A DNA stretch of 64,000 bases from Sinorhizobium garamanticum (GCF_029892065.1 NZ_CP120374.1:310001-374000), one strand, 5' to 3'. Numbered from the stretch's first letter, positions 8,143-17,998 are shown. Numbers and translations: made by a program. The notes: generated from the sequence alone by a model not told the origin.

Positions 8143-9279
8143 TCAGCTCGCATGACCTGCAACGTGGAGGTGCCGCGGCGGCTCGATGCCGATGCGGCCA
8201 TTTTCCGGTTCGATCCGCCGGCCCGTTGCGGTGTCGAAAAGATGCAGTTGCGCCGGATCTATCGCAAGACCGATGATGTCGCCGCTTCCTGCTCTGCCGC
8301 GCCCGGTCTCGACGATCGTCAGTTCCGGCTGCGTTGCCGACGTGATGAAAGTGGCCGAACCGGTCGACTCGACGAAACCGACCGGGACGTCGAAAGCGCC
8401 CTGCCCTTCCGAAACGACCTTGATGTGCTCCGGCCGGATACCAGCAGTGACGGACGATCCCGGCGCCAGACCACGCCCGAGCGCGAGCTTCGCCTGCATC
8501 TTGCCGAAATCGAGAACGATGTGGGCGCCATCTTCCCCGACGATCGCCGGTATAAAGTTCATCGCGGGTGAACCTATGAAGCCCGCAACGAATTTGTTGG
8601 CCGGGCGGTCATAGAGATCGAGCGGCCGGCCCTGCTGCTCGATGATGCCGTCGCGCATGACGACGACGTGGTCGGCCATCGTCATCGCCTCGATCTGGTC
8701 GTGGGTCACGTAGACGGATGTTGCCTTGAGCCGGTCATGCAAGGCGCGGATTTCCTTGCGCATATGCACGCGAAGGGCGGCATCAAGATTGGAGAGCGGC
8801 TCGTCGAACAGGAATGCTTTCGGGTGGCGGATGATCGCTCGGCTCATCGCCACGCGCTGGCGCTGGCCGCCCGAGAGTTCGCGCGGATAGCGCTTCATCA
8901 GATGCGAGAGGCCGGTGGTTGCCGCCACCTCTTCCGCCGCCTTGCGCGCTTCTACCTTTTTCACACCGCGAATGCGCAGACTGTAGGTCAGGTTCTCCTC
9001 GACCGTCATATGCGGATAGAGCGCGTAGGACTGGAAGACCATTGCGACATCCCGCTTGCGGGGCGGAACGCCATTCATGAGTGCGCCGGCGATCTTCATC
9101 TCGCCGGTCGAGATCTTTTCGAGACCAGCGAGCGAACGCAGCAAAGTGGACTTGCCGCAGCCGGATGGGCCGACGAGGGCGACAAAGGTTCCCTCCTCTA
9201 TCGCGAGATTGATGTCCTTCAACGCATGAAAGGCACCGTAGAACTTGTTGACGCCGTTGAGTTCGATCTGAAGGGTCAT
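8143..9279 (-). CDS. Sugar ABC transporter ATPase (MalK/UgpC family)
   Basis: The 378-residue ATPase shows Walker A GPSGCGKSTLLRSL (about residue 35), the signature ELSGGQRQRVAMSRAI, Walker B AFLFDEPLSNLDA, the H-loop YVTHDQ, and a C-terminal TOBE/OB regulatory domain (GIRPEHIKVV) as in MalK and UgpC. The start MTLQIELNGVNKFYG at 9279 overlaps the upstream permease stop by 4 bases (ATGA); an upstream in-frame extension reads as non-homologous sequence. It is the last gene of the six-gene minus-strand operon and energises import of an unidentified carbohydrate. Confidence 0.93.
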   Translation of the reverse strand: MTLQIELNGVNKFYGAFHALKDINLAIEEGTFVALVGPSGCGKSTLLRSLAGLEKISTGEMKIAGALMNGVPPRKRDVAMVFQSYALYPHMTVEENLTYSLRIRGVKKVEARKAAEEVAATTGLSHLMKRYPRELSGGQRQRVAMSRAIIRHPKAFLFDEPLSNLDAALRVHMRKEIRALHDRLKATSVYVTHDQIEAMTMADHVVVMRDGIIEQQGRPLDLYDRPANKFVAGFIGSPAMNFIPAIVGEDGAHIVLDFGKMQAKLALGRGLAPGSSVTAGIRPEHIKVVSEGQGAFDVPVGFVESTGSATFITSATQPELTIVETGRGRAGSGDIIGLAIDPAQLHLFDTATGRRIEPENGRIGIEPPRHLHVAGHAS

Positions 9280-10103
9280 TTGAGGGCTCCCGAAGTGAGG
9301 CCGGAAACGATACGGCGCTGCAAGAGAATGAAGGCGGCCAGAATGGGTGTCACATAGATCGTGGCGTAGGCCATGATGTTGTTCCATTCATTGGTGTTCG
9401 GCCCCATGAAGGAATTCAGGCCGACGCTGGCGGGTTGCAGTTCGATGTCCTGGATCATCGACTTCGAATAGACGAACTCGCCGAAGGCCTGCATGAAGAT
9501 CAGGATCGCGCTCACCAGAATGCCGTTGCGCGCCAGCGGCAGGACGATGTTGAAGAAGGCGCCGATGCGCGAATTGCCGTCGACGAGCGCCGCCTCCTCG
9601 AGCTCCATCGGCACGCTCATGAAGGTCGCCCGGACGAGGACCACGAAGAACGGCATGCTCTTGGCCGCGATCGCCAGGATAACGGCAAAGCGCGGCGTGT
9701 CGAGCAGCCCGAACTGCGAGAAGCCGACGAATATCGGCGTGATCATCAGCGAGGCCGGCAGCACCTGCAGCATGAGGATAAGGAACAGGCCGATATCGAC
9801 CCAGACATTGCGATAGTGCGCGAGCACATAGGCGCAGCCGACGCCGAGCACCGCGATCAACGCCACGGAGCCAAATGCGATGACCAGTGAGTTCCAGAGA
9901 TAGCGCCCCATGTTCCGGCTTTCCCAGACGAAGGCGTAGATGTTCCATTGCGGCTCACTGGGCAGGAATTTCGGTGGTGTCGCGAACATCGCCGAACCGG
10001 TTTTCAGCGCGGTGACGTACATCCAATAGAGCGGAAAGAGGTAGATGGCCGCCAGCACCAGCGCGGCGGCGAGCATCAGCCGATTGCGGAATTGATCGCT
10101 CAT
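9276..10103 (-). CDS. Sugar ABC transporter permease (MalG-like)
   Basis: The 275-residue inner-membrane protein has about six hydrophobic segments and the binding-protein-dependent permease 'EAA' loop ELEEAALVDGNSRIGAFFNIVLP, where the ATPase docks. Its topology and C-terminus (RRIVSGLTSGALK) are typical of MalG/UgpE-type subunits. It overlaps the preceding permease gene and the following ATPase gene by 4 bases each, indicating tight coupling. Confidence 0.92.
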   Translation of the reverse strand: MSDQFRNRLMLAAALVLAAIYLFPLYWMYVTALKTGSAMFATPPKFLPSEPQWNIYAFVWESRNMGRYLWNSLVIAFGSVALIAVLGVGCAYVLAHYRNVWVDIGLFLILMLQVLPASLMITPIFVGFSQFGLLDTPRFAVILAIAAKSMPFFVVLVRATFMSVPMELEEAALVDGNSRIGAFFNIVLPLARNGILVSAILIFMQAFGEFVYSKSMIQDIELQPASVGLNSFMGPNTNEWNNIMAYATIYVTPILAAFILLQRRIVSGLTSGALK

Positions 10104-11002
10104 CCTCGGACCTCATGGCGGGTGGAGCGCACATAGACGACCGAAGCGAGCATAACGAAGACAATCATGATTACCGAGATCGTCGCTCCCTTGGCGAAGT
10201 CGTATTGCCGGAACGAAAGGTCCCAAGCCCAATATTGCGTCACGTTGGACGAATTGTTCGGCCCGCCCGAGGTAATGGCGGCGAAGAGGTCGAATTGCTG
10301 CAGCGTGAAGATCAGTCCGAGCGCGATGATCGCGCCGATCGTCGAACGCATCATCGGCAGCGTGATCGTCCAGAAGCGCTGAAGCGCATTGGCGCCGTCA
10401 AGCTCGGCCGCCTCGTAGAGATCCTTCGGTATCCCCGACAGCCCGACCGAGAGCAGGATCATGTTGAAGGACGTGCCGAGCCAGATATTGGCGATGATGA
10501 CGGCCCAGAGCGAATAGTTCGGGTCTGAGCGCCAGAAAATATTGCCGGAGATAGCGCCCATCTCCCGCAGGAAGAAATTGAGGACGCCGAAATCGCCGGA
10601 GAGAATCCAGTTCCAGATGGCGCCGACGACAAGGCCGGGCATTACCCAGGAGACAAGGAAAAGACCGCGCAGCCACGAGGCGCCCGGAAAATTGATCCAG
10701 AAGAACAACGCCAGGCCGAAGCCGATCGCGAATTGTCCAGAGATCGAGGCCACCACGAAGAGCGCCGTATTGAAGAGTATCGGCTGGGTTTCAGGCTGCG
10801 AAAACAGGTCGACATAGTTGCGGAAGCCGACAAAGGGTCGCCAGAAACTACCGAGGCTGAACATGTCGACTTCCTGAAAGCTCATCACAACGTTGTAGAT
10901 GAGCGGAAGGCCGGACATGATGAACAGGAAGCCGAGCGGCAGCACGACGAGGCCGATGTCGAAGCCCTTGCCGTCCGTGACGCTGGATAGAATTCTCTTC
11001 AT
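10100..11002 (-). CDS. Sugar ABC transporter permease (MalF-like)
   Basis: The 300-residue permease has six predicted membrane segments and the EAA loop LYEAAELDGANALQRFWTITLP. With the MalG-like subunit it should form the heterodimeric channel of a CUT1-type carbohydrate importer. The ATG at 11002 follows an AGGGAGAGGGG-like ribosome site. It is separated from the binding-protein gene by 126 bases containing a hairpin. Confidence 0.92.
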   Translation of the reverse strand: MKRILSSVTDGKGFDIGLVVLPLGFLFIMSGLPLIYNVVMSFQEVDMFSLGSFWRPFVGFRNYVDLFSQPETQPILFNTALFVVASISGQFAIGFGLALFFWINFPGASWLRGLFLVSWVMPGLVVGAIWNWILSGDFGVLNFFLREMGAISGNIFWRSDPNYSLWAVIIANIWLGTSFNMILLSVGLSGIPKDLYEAAELDGANALQRFWTITLPMMRSTIGAIIALGLIFTLQQFDLFAAITSGGPNNSSNVTQYWAWDLSFRQYDFAKGATISVIMIVFVMLASVVYVRSTRHEVRG

Positions 11003-11020
11003 GGTGATCCCCTCTCCCTC

Positions 11021-11051
11021 AGGCGATCCCGACCGAAGCCGGAGATCGCCT
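11021..11051 (-). terminator. Stem-loop between binding-protein and permease genes
   Basis: AGGCGATC (11021-11028) and GATCGCCT (11044-11051) form a perfect 8-bp inverted repeat in the 126-base gap between the binding-protein stop and the permease start. Its position parallels the hairpin after ytfQ, so an mRNA-stabilising or attenuating role is the simplest reading. No U-run follows. Confidence 0.4.
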
Positions 11052-11128
11052 TTCGGGAGGAAACTCGGGCGGACGATCCGCCGGTGAATGCCTGCCGCCG
11101 CGCCGCAAGTCAGAGCGGCGGCATCTTC

Positions 11129-12358
11129 TCAACCGAGAACAGCCTTGATTTTCTCAGCCGCCTGATCAAGCGCCTCCTTGGAGCTCATCTGCCCCGTCAA
11201 CGCTGCCTGGATCGCGTCCTGGATCGCCTTGGAGATCTTCGGCCATTCCGGATGCGGGCCGCGTGGCTTCGCATATTTCAACTGCTCGACGAATGCCTTG
11301 AGTGCAGCGTCCTTCTTCTGCTCGCCGGTCGGCGGAATGGAGATGTCGGAGCGGGCCGGCAGTTGCCCGAAATCCTTGAACATCCTGTCGTCCTGCGAGG
11401 CGAAATATTCGAGCACCTTAAAGGCTTCCGCCGGATGTTCGGTGCTTGCGAAGATCGCCCAGTTGAAGTCGCCCATCGCCGAGGAGCGTTCGGCGCCCAA
11501 CTCGGGAACTGGCAGCAGCGCGACGCCCCAGTCGAACTTCGCCTCCTGGATCATGCGGTCGAGTTCCCACGGGCCGGAGATCGCCATGGCCGCATTGCCC
11601 GAATTGAAGGTGCCGGTGGAATCCCATTGTCCGCGCGTCAGACTATCCGGCGACGCCAGCTTCTCGTCGATGATCGTCTTCCAGATATCGAGCGCCTTGA
11701 CCGCACCCTCGGAATTGATCTTGTCATAGCCGCCGCCGGCCATCTGTACCCAGGGCAGGAACTGGAAGGTTCCCTCCTCGTTTGCCTTCGCAGAGAAGGC
11801 AAGGCCGTAGACATTGGCGGCCGGATCCGTCAGCTTGCGTGCCGCTTCGACGAGTTCGTCCCAGGTCTGCGGCGGCTTGTTCGGGTCGAGGCCCTTCGCC
11901 TTGAACATGTCCTTGTTGTAATAGAGGGCGATCGTATTCGTCGCCTTCGGGATGCCGTAATATTTCCCCTCCCAGGTCACCGAAGCCAGCGGCCCCGGAA
12001 AATAGTTCTCCGGCTTCACGACGGTGGACGTCGCGATCATGTCGGTGAGGTCGAGAAATGCGCCGCGGGACGCGAAGAGCGCGTGCTCCGGATTGTCGAT
12101 GGCGATGATATCCGGTGCCTGGCCAGTCGAGTAAGCGCGCATGGCCTCGCTGACAACGTCGTCAAACTGGATCTGGCGATATTCGACTTTAATTCCTGTG
12201 TTCAGCTTGTTGAAATCCTTGATCAAGTTTGGCGCCGGCTGAATGTCTCGATCCAGCGACCAAACACTGATCGTCACATCTTCTGCGCTGGCGGCGAATG
12301 CTGCCAACGAAGTGCCGAGGGCGACGGTGCCCAGGATTGCATATCTGCGAATACCCAT
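11129..12358 (-). CDS. Sugar ABC transporter periplasmic binding protein (family 1, MalE-like)
   Basis: The 409-residue product begins with a signal peptide ([25 protein letters not shown], cleavage before EDVTISV) and then reads as an extracellular solute-binding protein family 1. Supporting segments are the N-terminal [11 protein letters not shown], the conserved [11 protein letters not shown] and a C-terminal [14 protein letters not shown] helix. It should bind an oligosaccharide, polyol or sugar derivative in the periplasm. Upstream genes for a Gfo/Idh/MocA oxidoreductase and a xylose-isomerase-like protein suggest the ligand is oxidised and isomerised after uptake, as with inositols or keto-sugars; the ligand itself is unknown. 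Confidence 0.92.
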   Translation of the reverse strand: MGIRRYAILGTVALGTSLAAFAASAEDVTISVWSLDRDIQPAPNLIKDFNKLNTGIKVEYRQIQFDDVVSEAMRAYSTGQAPDIIAIDNPEHALFASRGAFLDLTDMIATSTVVKPENYFPGPLASVTWEGKYYGIPKATNTIALYYNKDMFKAKGLDPNKPPQTWDELVEAARKLTDPAANVYGLAFSAKANEEGTFQFLPWVQMAGGGYDKINSEGAVKALDIWKTIIDEKLASPDSLTRGQWDSTGTFNSGNAAMAISGPWELDRMIQEAKFDWGVALLPVPELGAERSSAMGDFNWAIFASTEHPAEAFKVLEYFASQDDRMFKDFGQLPARSDISIPPTGEQKKDAALKAFVEQLKYAKPRGPHPEWPKISKAIQDAIQAALTGQMSSKEALDQAAEKIKAVLG

Positions 12359-12420
12359 AATCTCCTCCTCTGTGGTTGTTCCGCGACCGGCATCCTCCGC
12401 GCCGGTCGTCGGGCATGGTC

Positions 12421-13323
12421 TCAGACCGGATCGACGACGAAATCGCCGCCCCGGCAGGTTTTCAGGTAGTTGAGCGCGTGAACCTGGCCGGTCATCTCAA
12501 GCGCATCGCGATAGACCGGGTCGTGCCAGCCTTCGATGTCGATCGAACCGGACCAGCCGGCGAGCCTGAGTTCCGAGATGACGTCCGTCCAGTTGCTGTC
12601 GCCGAAACCGGGCGTGCGCATGAAGACGAATTTCTCCTTGCCGAAGATGCCGCGCTCGCGGATGACGTCCCAGCGGATCGTCGCGTCCTTGCCGTGCACA
12701 TGGAAAATCTTGTGCGCCCATTTGCGGATCTGCGGCAGAGGGTCGATCAGATAGACCATCTGGTGACAGGGCTCCCATTCGAGGCCGATATGGTCGTCCG
12801 GCGTCTCGTTGAACATCAGTTCCCAGGCATCGGGATTGTGGGCGATGTTCCAGTCGCCCGTCGCCCAGTTCCCGTCCATCGCGCAGTTTTCAAAGGCGAT
12901 CTTCACGCCCTTGTCTGCCGCGCGATCACCGAGTTCGCGCCAAATCTTCCTGTAGCGCGGCAGGCTGTCGGTCAGCGGACGATTGCGGATGCGGCCGGTG
13001 AACCCCGCGACGCAGGTCGCGCCGAAGTGATGCGCGTTGTCGATGCAATCCTTCCAGCCCTGCAGCGTCTGCAGGTCGATGTCGGTCTCCTCCAACGGAT
13101 TGCCGAACATGCCGAGCGTCGAGATGGTGATGTCGCGCTCGCCGATCGCCTCCCTGCAGCGCTTGCCAAGCTCGGCGAGGTCCTGCCCGTTGGTCGTCTG
13201 CCAGAAGAAAGGTTCGAAGCTCTCGAACCCCAAGTCGGCGATCTGGCCGATGCGCTTGGCAGCCTCGCCTTTCGTGGCGCTGACCATGGTGCCGATGCGG
13301 ATGGATTTGGCTGGATTGCTCAT
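12421..13323 (-). CDS. Sugar phosphate isomerase/epimerase (xylose isomerase-like TIM barrel)
   Basis: The 300-residue protein belongs to the AP endonuclease 2/xylose isomerase-like TIM-barrel family. Likely metal and catalytic positions are the Glu in IAFENCA, Glu and His in LEWEPCHQ, His in FHVHGKD and Glu in [10 protein letters not shown] chose the ATG at 13323, which has GAGG about 6 bases upstream; a TTG at 13335 that overlaps the preceding stop is possible and adds four residues. It is second in the operon, between oxidoreductase and transporter genes, so it probably acts on the oxidised intermediate. Confidence 0.88.
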   Translation of the reverse strand: MSNPAKSIRIGTMVSATKGEAAKRIGQIADLGFESFEPFFWQTTNGQDLAELGKRCREAIGERDITISTLGMFGNPLEETDIDLQTLQGWKDCIDNAHHFGATCVAGFTGRIRNRPLTDSLPRYRKIWRELGDRAADKGVKIAFENCAMDGNWATGDWNIAHNPDAWELMFNETPDDHIGLEWEPCHQMVYLIDPLPQIRKWAHKIFHVHGKDATIRWDVIRERGIFGKEKFVFMRTPGFGDSNWTDVISELRLAGWSGSIDIEGWHDPVYRDALEMTGQVHALNYLKTCRGGDFVVDPV

Positions 13324-13331
13324 CAGATACC

Positions 13332-14357
13332 TCAAATTGTCACGCGCTGCCGGGTGCGGGCGCTTTCGATCGCTGCAAAAACCATGGCAAGGCTGTTGAT
13401 GTTGTCATCGCTAGCCGTTTCCGGCTTCTCGCCGGAGCGGATGGCCGCAACGAAATCTGCGATCACGCTGGCGTGGCCATGCGTCTCTGCTTGATCGGCC
13501 GGTTCCGGGACCTCGATCGGAAGCAGTTCGCGCAGAAAGCCTTCGCCGGCGACTTTGTTGGCCTGGAAGCTCTCGGCTCCGTCCCAGAGCAACGTGCCCT
13601 CGGTGCCGATGATGCGCCACTGGCTCTCCCAGCTTGTATTCGCGCCCTCGGCGCACCACGAGCCGCGATAGGTGAAGGTGACGTCATCCGAGAGCTCGAA
13701 GATGGCGTTCGCGGCCGCACCGTGCGCATACCAGGAGCCGCGCGGATTGCTCTCGTGGCAATAGACCGCGAGCGGCGTCTTGCCGGCGATGAAACGCGCC
13801 GCATCGAAGGTATGGATCGCCATGTCCAGGAGCAGCACGTTGTCCATCTCTTCCCGGAAGCCGCCGAAATGTGCGCCGATGAAGAAATCGCAATGGAGAC
13901 CGGTCAGTGTGCCGATCGCCCCGCTTTCGACGAAGCGGTGGATACGGCGCACGCCGGAGATAAAGCGGCGGTTCTGGACGACGGCGTGGATCTTGCCCGC
14001 CTCGCCCGCAAGACGGATCAATTCCCTGCCGGCGGCGAGCGAGGTCGCCATCGGTTTCTCGCTCAGCACGTGGCACCCATGCCTGAACCCGGTAGCAACG
14101 ACATCACGACGGGCGGCGGGCACGACGATGTCGAAGAGCAGATCCGGTTTGGTTTCGCTCAAGACGGCATCGAGATCGGAGCCGATGATCGCATCCGCAA
14201 TATCGAATTCCGCCGCAAGGTTCCGGGCAGTGTCGGCGTTGACGTCGACGAGCCCAACAATGCGGATCGATGATTGAAGTTCGCGGTTTGCGGCGATCGC
14301 CTTAAGCCAACCTTTGGCCATAGCTCCGCACCCGCACAGAACTGCGCGCAGAATCAC
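13332..14357 (-). CDS. Gfo/Idh/MocA-family oxidoreductase
   Basis: The 341-residue NAD(P)-dependent dehydrogenase has an N-terminal Rossmann fold with the nucleotide loop CGCGAMAKG (about residues 8-16), the catalytic Lys motif SEKPMATS near residue 97, and the C-terminal alpha/beta domain (DMAIHTFDAARFI, with the His). It likely oxidises a sugar or cyclitol imported by the downstream transporter. It begins with GTG at 14357, preceded by GGGAGG. As first gene of the minus-strand operon it faces the LacI regulator gene, with an operator between them. Confidence 0.9.
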   Translation of the reverse strand: MILRAVLCGCGAMAKGWLKAIAANRELQSSIRIVGLVDVNADTARNLAAEFDIADAIIGSDLDAVLSETKPDLLFDIVVPAARRDVVATGFRHGCHVLSEKPMATSLAAGRELIRLAGEAGKIHAVVQNRRFISGVRRIHRFVESGAIGTLTGLHCDFFIGAHFGGFREEMDNVLLLDMAIHTFDAARFIAGKTPLAVYCHESNPRGSWYAHGAAANAIFELSDDVTFTYRGSWCAEGANTSWESQWRIIGTEGTLLWDGAESFQANKVAGEGFLRELLPIEVPEPADQAETHGHASVIADFVAAIRSGEKPETASDDNINSLAMVFAAIESARTRQRVTI

Positions 14358-14400
14358 GTTTCTCCTCCCGTAAGTCTACGAAATCGCCTTGTTTTGGCTA

Positions 14401-14416
14401 CCGTAAACGTTTACGG
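14401..14416. promoter_or_regulatory. LacI-type operator, perfect 16-bp palindrome
   Basis: CCGTAAACGTTTACGG is a perfect palindrome with the central CG and AAACGTTT core typical of LacI/GalR-family operators. It lies in the 124-base divergent space between the oxidoreductase gene (start 14357) and the LacI-type gene (start 14482), 44 and 66 bases from the two starts. The adjacent regulator is the natural candidate to bind it and control both transcripts. Confidence 0.85.
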
Positions 14417-14481
14417 AACTATGCGGAGTTTCCGAAACATGTCAATAGGGATTCGGAGACGAGTGGACGCTTGACGGGAGG

Positions 14482-15531
14482 ATGAAAGTCGGGATGAAGG
14501 GAATTCGGCGTCTTGCGCAACATCTCGATATTTCCATCGGCACGGTCTCGCGGGCGCTCAACGGCAAGCCTGACGTCAATGAGGAGACGCGTAAGCGCGT
14601 GCTCGAGGCGGCGGCGGAACTTGGTTATGTTCCGAACCAATCGGGCCGCAGTCTACGGCAGGGCACGACCAATATCATCGGCTTCATGATCCAGACCGGC
14701 ACGGAGATCACCGGCCAGGGCGACATATTCTTCATGAGCGTTTTCGACGGCGTGCAGGCCGTCTTTGCCGAACACAAGCTCGATCTCGTGGCCCTGCTTT
14801 GCTCGTCGCAGGAAGATCCAAACGACTACCTGCGCCGCGTCGTGGCGCGCGGCTTCGCTGACGGGCTGATCCTGTCGGCAACCCAGCGCAACGACCCCCG
14901 CATCGAATTCCTGGCCGAACGCAACATCCCCTTCGTCACACTCGGCCGAAGCCTGACAGATGCCGGCCAGCCCTGGCTCGATCTCGATTTCGAGGGCATG
15001 GCGCAAGCAGCGATCGACCGCCTCGTCGCGCGCGGCCATAGCCGCATCGCGGTGACGCGTCCGCACGACGACGTCAATCTCGGCTACATCTTCGTTGACC
15101 GCTGCCGCGAAGCGCTCGCCGCGCACGGCCTGCCTCTGGAGGAGGATCTGATCTTCCGCTCGACGCCGAACGAGGCGGGCGGCTACCAGATCGCCCGTGA
15201 CCTTCTCGCGCTTGACGAGCCGCCGACGGCGATCGTGCTGATCAACGAGACGATCGCGATCGGTTTCTACCAGGCCCTCTCCGAAGCCGGCATCAAGCCG
15301 GGGCGCGACATCGCGGTGATCGGGCGCTATAGCCCGCACGCGCATTTCCTTTCGCCGCCGCTCACCTGCTTCCGGCTGTCGCTTCGCGATCTCGGCATCG
15401 CGCTGGCGGAAACCCTGCTTTCCGCCATGCCGGCCTTCAGAGACCATTATCCGGACGCTCCTGCAAACAAGGTCTGGCCCATGGAACTTGTCGAGGGCGA
15501 GAGCGATTCGTTCCTCGTCGCTCAGCGCTGA
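14482..15531 (+). CDS. LacI-family transcriptional regulator
   Basis: The 349-residue repressor has an N-terminal LacI helix-turn-helix (GIRRLAQHLDISIGTVSRALNGKPDVNEETRKRVLEAA) with the hinge YVPNQSGRSLRQG, followed by a periplasmic-binding-protein-like effector domain (TNIIGFMIQTG, PTAIVLINETIAIGFYQAL). It should repress the divergent sugar operon from the palindrome at 14401-14416. Start choice is uncertain: GGGAG lies 1 base before the ATG at 14482 and 13 bases before an ATG at 14494 (MKGIRRLAQ); the shorter form also contains the whole DNA-binding domain. Confidence 0.9.
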   Translation: MKVGMKGIRRLAQHLDISIGTVSRALNGKPDVNEETRKRVLEAAAELGYVPNQSGRSLRQGTTNIIGFMIQTGTEITGQGDIFFMSVFDGVQAVFAEHKLDLVALLCSSQEDPNDYLRRVVARGFADGLILSATQRNDPRIEFLAERNIPFVTLGRSLTDAGQPWLDLDFEGMAQAAIDRLVARGHSRIAVTRPHDDVNLGYIFVDRCREALAAHGLPLEEDLIFRSTPNEAGGYQIARDLLALDEPPTAIVLINETIAIGFYQALSEAGIKPGRDIAVIGRYSPHAHFLSPPLTCFRLSLRDLGIALAETLLSAMPAFRDHYPDAPANKVWPMELVEGESDSFLVAQR

Positions 15532-15692
15532 GCGACGGCAGATACTCCTGCGGCTGGCGTGATTGTCACCCGATTTTGAACCTGCCGACGGCCGCAGTCG
15601 GATCATTTCCGCAATTTCGGCGTTTGATGACGTAGGTCAATTGTCGGCTTCGGCCTCTCACCCCGTCGGAGCCCTCCTGAAAGGAGATTGCG

Positions 15693-15995
15693 ATGCGCGG
15701 AATTTTCCTCCTCCCTGCCCTTCTCGGGTTGTCAACGACGGCCTTTGCCCATGACGCCCCTAGCGGATGGAAATATCCGAACTCCTGCTGTTCAAATCTG
15801 GATTGCCGGCAGGTCACCCAGACGGCAATAAGCGAACGTCCGCAAGGCTATATCATCAAGGCGACCGGCGAAGTACTTCCCTACACCGATGGGAGGGTGC
15901 GCATCTCACCTGACGGGTTCTACCATTGGTGCTCGGCAGCAGGCGAGGAGCACAGCAAGACAATTTGTCTGTTTGTGCCGCCGCGGGCCTATTGA
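15693..15995 (+). CDS. Small secreted cysteine-containing hypothetical protein
   Basis: The 100-residue product has a clear signal peptide (MRGIFLLPALLGLSTTAFA, then HDAPSGWKYP). The mature part has five cysteines (CCSNLDC, WCSAAGEE, TICLF), consistent with one or two periplasmic disulfides. AAAGGAG stands 5 bases before the ATG. Similar short secreted proteins are widespread in rhizobia without assigned function; I do not recognise an activity. It lies alone between the LacI gene and the protease gene. Confidence 0.75.
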   Translation: MRGIFLLPALLGLSTTAFAHDAPSGWKYPNSCCSNLDCRQVTQTAISERPQGYIIKATGEVLPYTDGRVRISPDGFYHWCSAAGEEHSKTICLFVPPRAY

Positions 15996-16152
15996 ATATT
16001 TTTTTGAAACAGCCCGACCGCAGTTGGCATCTTCGCCATGGCGAAGCCGAGGTGATCGACTATCATAGCGTTGTCGGCACCTCGGTCGACGGCTGAGGTC
16101 ATTGAAGAGGAAAGGCTGCCTGCCGACAACAGGACGCGGGAGCAGGACGCAC

Positions 16153-17283
16153 ATGGGTTGGTCTCTCAGGATTGGAACGATTGCCGGCACGGCGATACGG
16201 CTGCATGTTACCTTTGCGCTCCTGCTTATCTGGATATGGCTGATGCATTACCGGATCGGCGGCGCGCCCGCGGCGTGGGAAGGCATCGTTTTCATCATCG
16301 CCGTGTTCGTCTGCGTCGTGCTGCATGAGTTCGGGCACATCGCCGCCGCGCGCTATTTCGGAATCAAGACACCGGATATCACCCTGCTGCCGATCGGCGG
16401 CGTGGCTCGTCTCGAACGCATGCCCGAAGAACCTCGCGAGGAGTTTGTGATCGCCATTGCCGGTCCCCTCGTCAATGTCGTGATCGCGGGGCTCATCTTT
16501 CTCGCGCTCGGCGGATCGGTGGGCATGGAGCAGATGGCCGGTGTTGAAGATCCCGGAACGAGCTTTCTTGCAAGGCTTGCCGGGGTCAACGTCTTTCTCG
16601 TGCTTTTCAATATGATTCCGGCCTTTCCGATGGATGGGGGTCGCGTGCTGCGCGCAGCCCTCGCCTCGCGGCTCACTTGGGCACGAGCAACCGAGATCGC
16701 CGCGGCAATCGGCCAGGGCCTTGCCTTCGTTTTTGGTTTCATCGGCCTGTTTTATAATCCGCTGCTGATCTTCATCGCCATCTTCGTTTATCTGGCCGCA
16801 ACGGCCGAAGCTCAGAACGCGCATATCCGCGCCGTTTCCGGCAGCGTGCTCATCGCCGACGTCATGGTCACCGAATTCGCAAGGCTTGACCGCTCGGCGA
16901 CCATCGACGAGGCGATCGAGATGCTGCTCGCGACGACGCAACGCGAGTTCCCCGTGGTCGACGCCACCGGCCGTTTCGAGGGCCTGCTGACACGCGACGA
17001 TATGATCCGCACTCTGAAGGAAAGAGGGGCCGCAACGCCGGTCGTCAGCGCGATGCGCGACGACATTCCGCGGATCCACTATCGCAAGCGCCTCGAAGAG
17101 AGCCTGAAACTGATGCAACAGGCGAGTTCTCCCGCCGTTGCGGTGGTCGACGGTTCGGACCATCTCGTCGGGCTCATGACCCATGAGACGATCGGCGAAA
17201 TGATGATGGTGCGCGCGGCTGCATCAGGGAGCTTCCGTTTCGGCCACCTGCGCCGGGACAAGGGTGGTCATACCCACTTTTGA
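16153..17283 (+). CDS. Site-2 protease family membrane metalloprotease with CBS pair
   Basis: The 376-residue protein has an N-terminal M50-type membrane protease domain with the zinc motif VVLHEFGHIAAARYF in a membrane segment and the second-ligand motif AFPMDGGRVLRA about 100 residues later. Two CBS repeats follow (about residues 235-350; VMVTEFARLDRSATIDEAIEMLL and TRDDMIRTL). CBS pairs bind adenine nucleotides and may gate proteolysis by energy state. I chose ATG 16153 (MGWSLRIGTIAG) because it begins at the conserved N-terminus; the frame is open upstream. A substrate is not evident from the neighbours. Confidence 0.9.
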   Translation: MGWSLRIGTIAGTAIRLHVTFALLLIWIWLMHYRIGGAPAAWEGIVFIIAVFVCVVLHEFGHIAAARYFGIKTPDITLLPIGGVARLERMPEEPREEFVIAIAGPLVNVVIAGLIFLALGGSVGMEQMAGVEDPGTSFLARLAGVNVFLVLFNMIPAFPMDGGRVLRAALASRLTWARATEIAAAIGQGLAFVFGFIGLFYNPLLIFIAIFVYLAATAEAQNAHIRAVSGSVLIADVMVTEFARLDRSATIDEAIEMLLATTQREFPVVDATGRFEGLLTRDDMIRTLKERGAATPVVSAMRDDIPRIHYRKRLEESLKLMQQASSPAVAVVDGSDHLVGLMTHETIGEMMMVRAAASGSFRFGHLRRDKGGHTHF

Positions 17284-17361
17284 GCCTTTCAGCGGTAAAC
17301 GGCATCGGAACCGAACATGCGCTGAAACGTTCGACCCCTGAAGCGGAATCGGGTGCCAACC

Positions 17362-17862
17362 ATGTTCCTTGCCTTGCAGGTTCTGACGATCATCATCGTG
17401 GCTATCGCCATGGCGCTGGCACTCGCGCACGCGCTCGAATTGCCGGGCAAACTCAGATTGGCCAAGGAACAGTATTTCGGTATTCAACCGATCTACTATC
17501 CCGGCTTCACCATCGGAGGTGCGGCCGAGCCTCTCGGCCTGTTGTTCAGCGCCGTTCTCCTGTTCTTGACGCCACCCGGCACGCTGGCTTTCTGGCTGAT
17601 AGCCTCTGCCTTCATCGGCCTATTGGCCATGCAGGCGACCTACTGGATCCTGACGCACCCGGTGAACAATTTTTGGCTCAAGGATGTCGAACTAAAGGGC
17701 GTGAGCGCCGGCTTCTTCTCGCTGGCCGCTTCGCGAGATCCTCCGGATTCCGAAAATCTCGACTGGACCTATCTGCGTGATCGTTGGGAGTTCTCCCATG
17801 TCGCACGGGCGGCGTTTGCCATGATCAGCCTAATCCTCCTCGTGGTGGCTGTCGCGCTCTAG
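17362..17862 (+). CDS. Membrane protein, possibly DUF1772-like
   Basis: The 166-residue protein has about four hydrophobic segments (residues 1-22, about 52-70, 77-97 and a C-terminal AAFAMISLILLVVAVAL). The motif THPVNNFW followed by WEFSHVARA resembles the conserved HPVN...W and H/R pattern of DUF1772 membrane proteins, but I am not sure of the assignment. ATG 17362 is chosen; a GTG at 17353 in the same frame is an alternative. No function can be proposed. Confidence 0.65.
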   Translation: MFLALQVLTIIIVAIAMALALAHALELPGKLRLAKEQYFGIQPIYYPGFTIGGAAEPLGLLFSAVLLFLTPPGTLAFWLIASAFIGLLAMQATYWILTHPVNNFWLKDVELKGVSAGFFSLAASRDPPDSENLDWTYLRDRWEFSHVARAAFAMISLILLVVAVAL

Positions 17863-17998
17863 GCTCAGGACCTATTAACTTCATCCATCCTGCGTGGCGG
17901 GCGGCGCCCACCAACCACTCAAAGCGCCGCGACATCGGCACGACGCTCACGGAATGTTGTTTGCCGAGGTCGCAATCCAGCCGCGGTTTCGCCGATAC

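Noticed and set aside
11084..12469. 461-codon plus-strand frame opposite the sugar-binding protein gene
   Set aside because: It is a shadow of the binding-protein gene, which has a signal peptide and family motifs; the antisense product has no recognisable feature.
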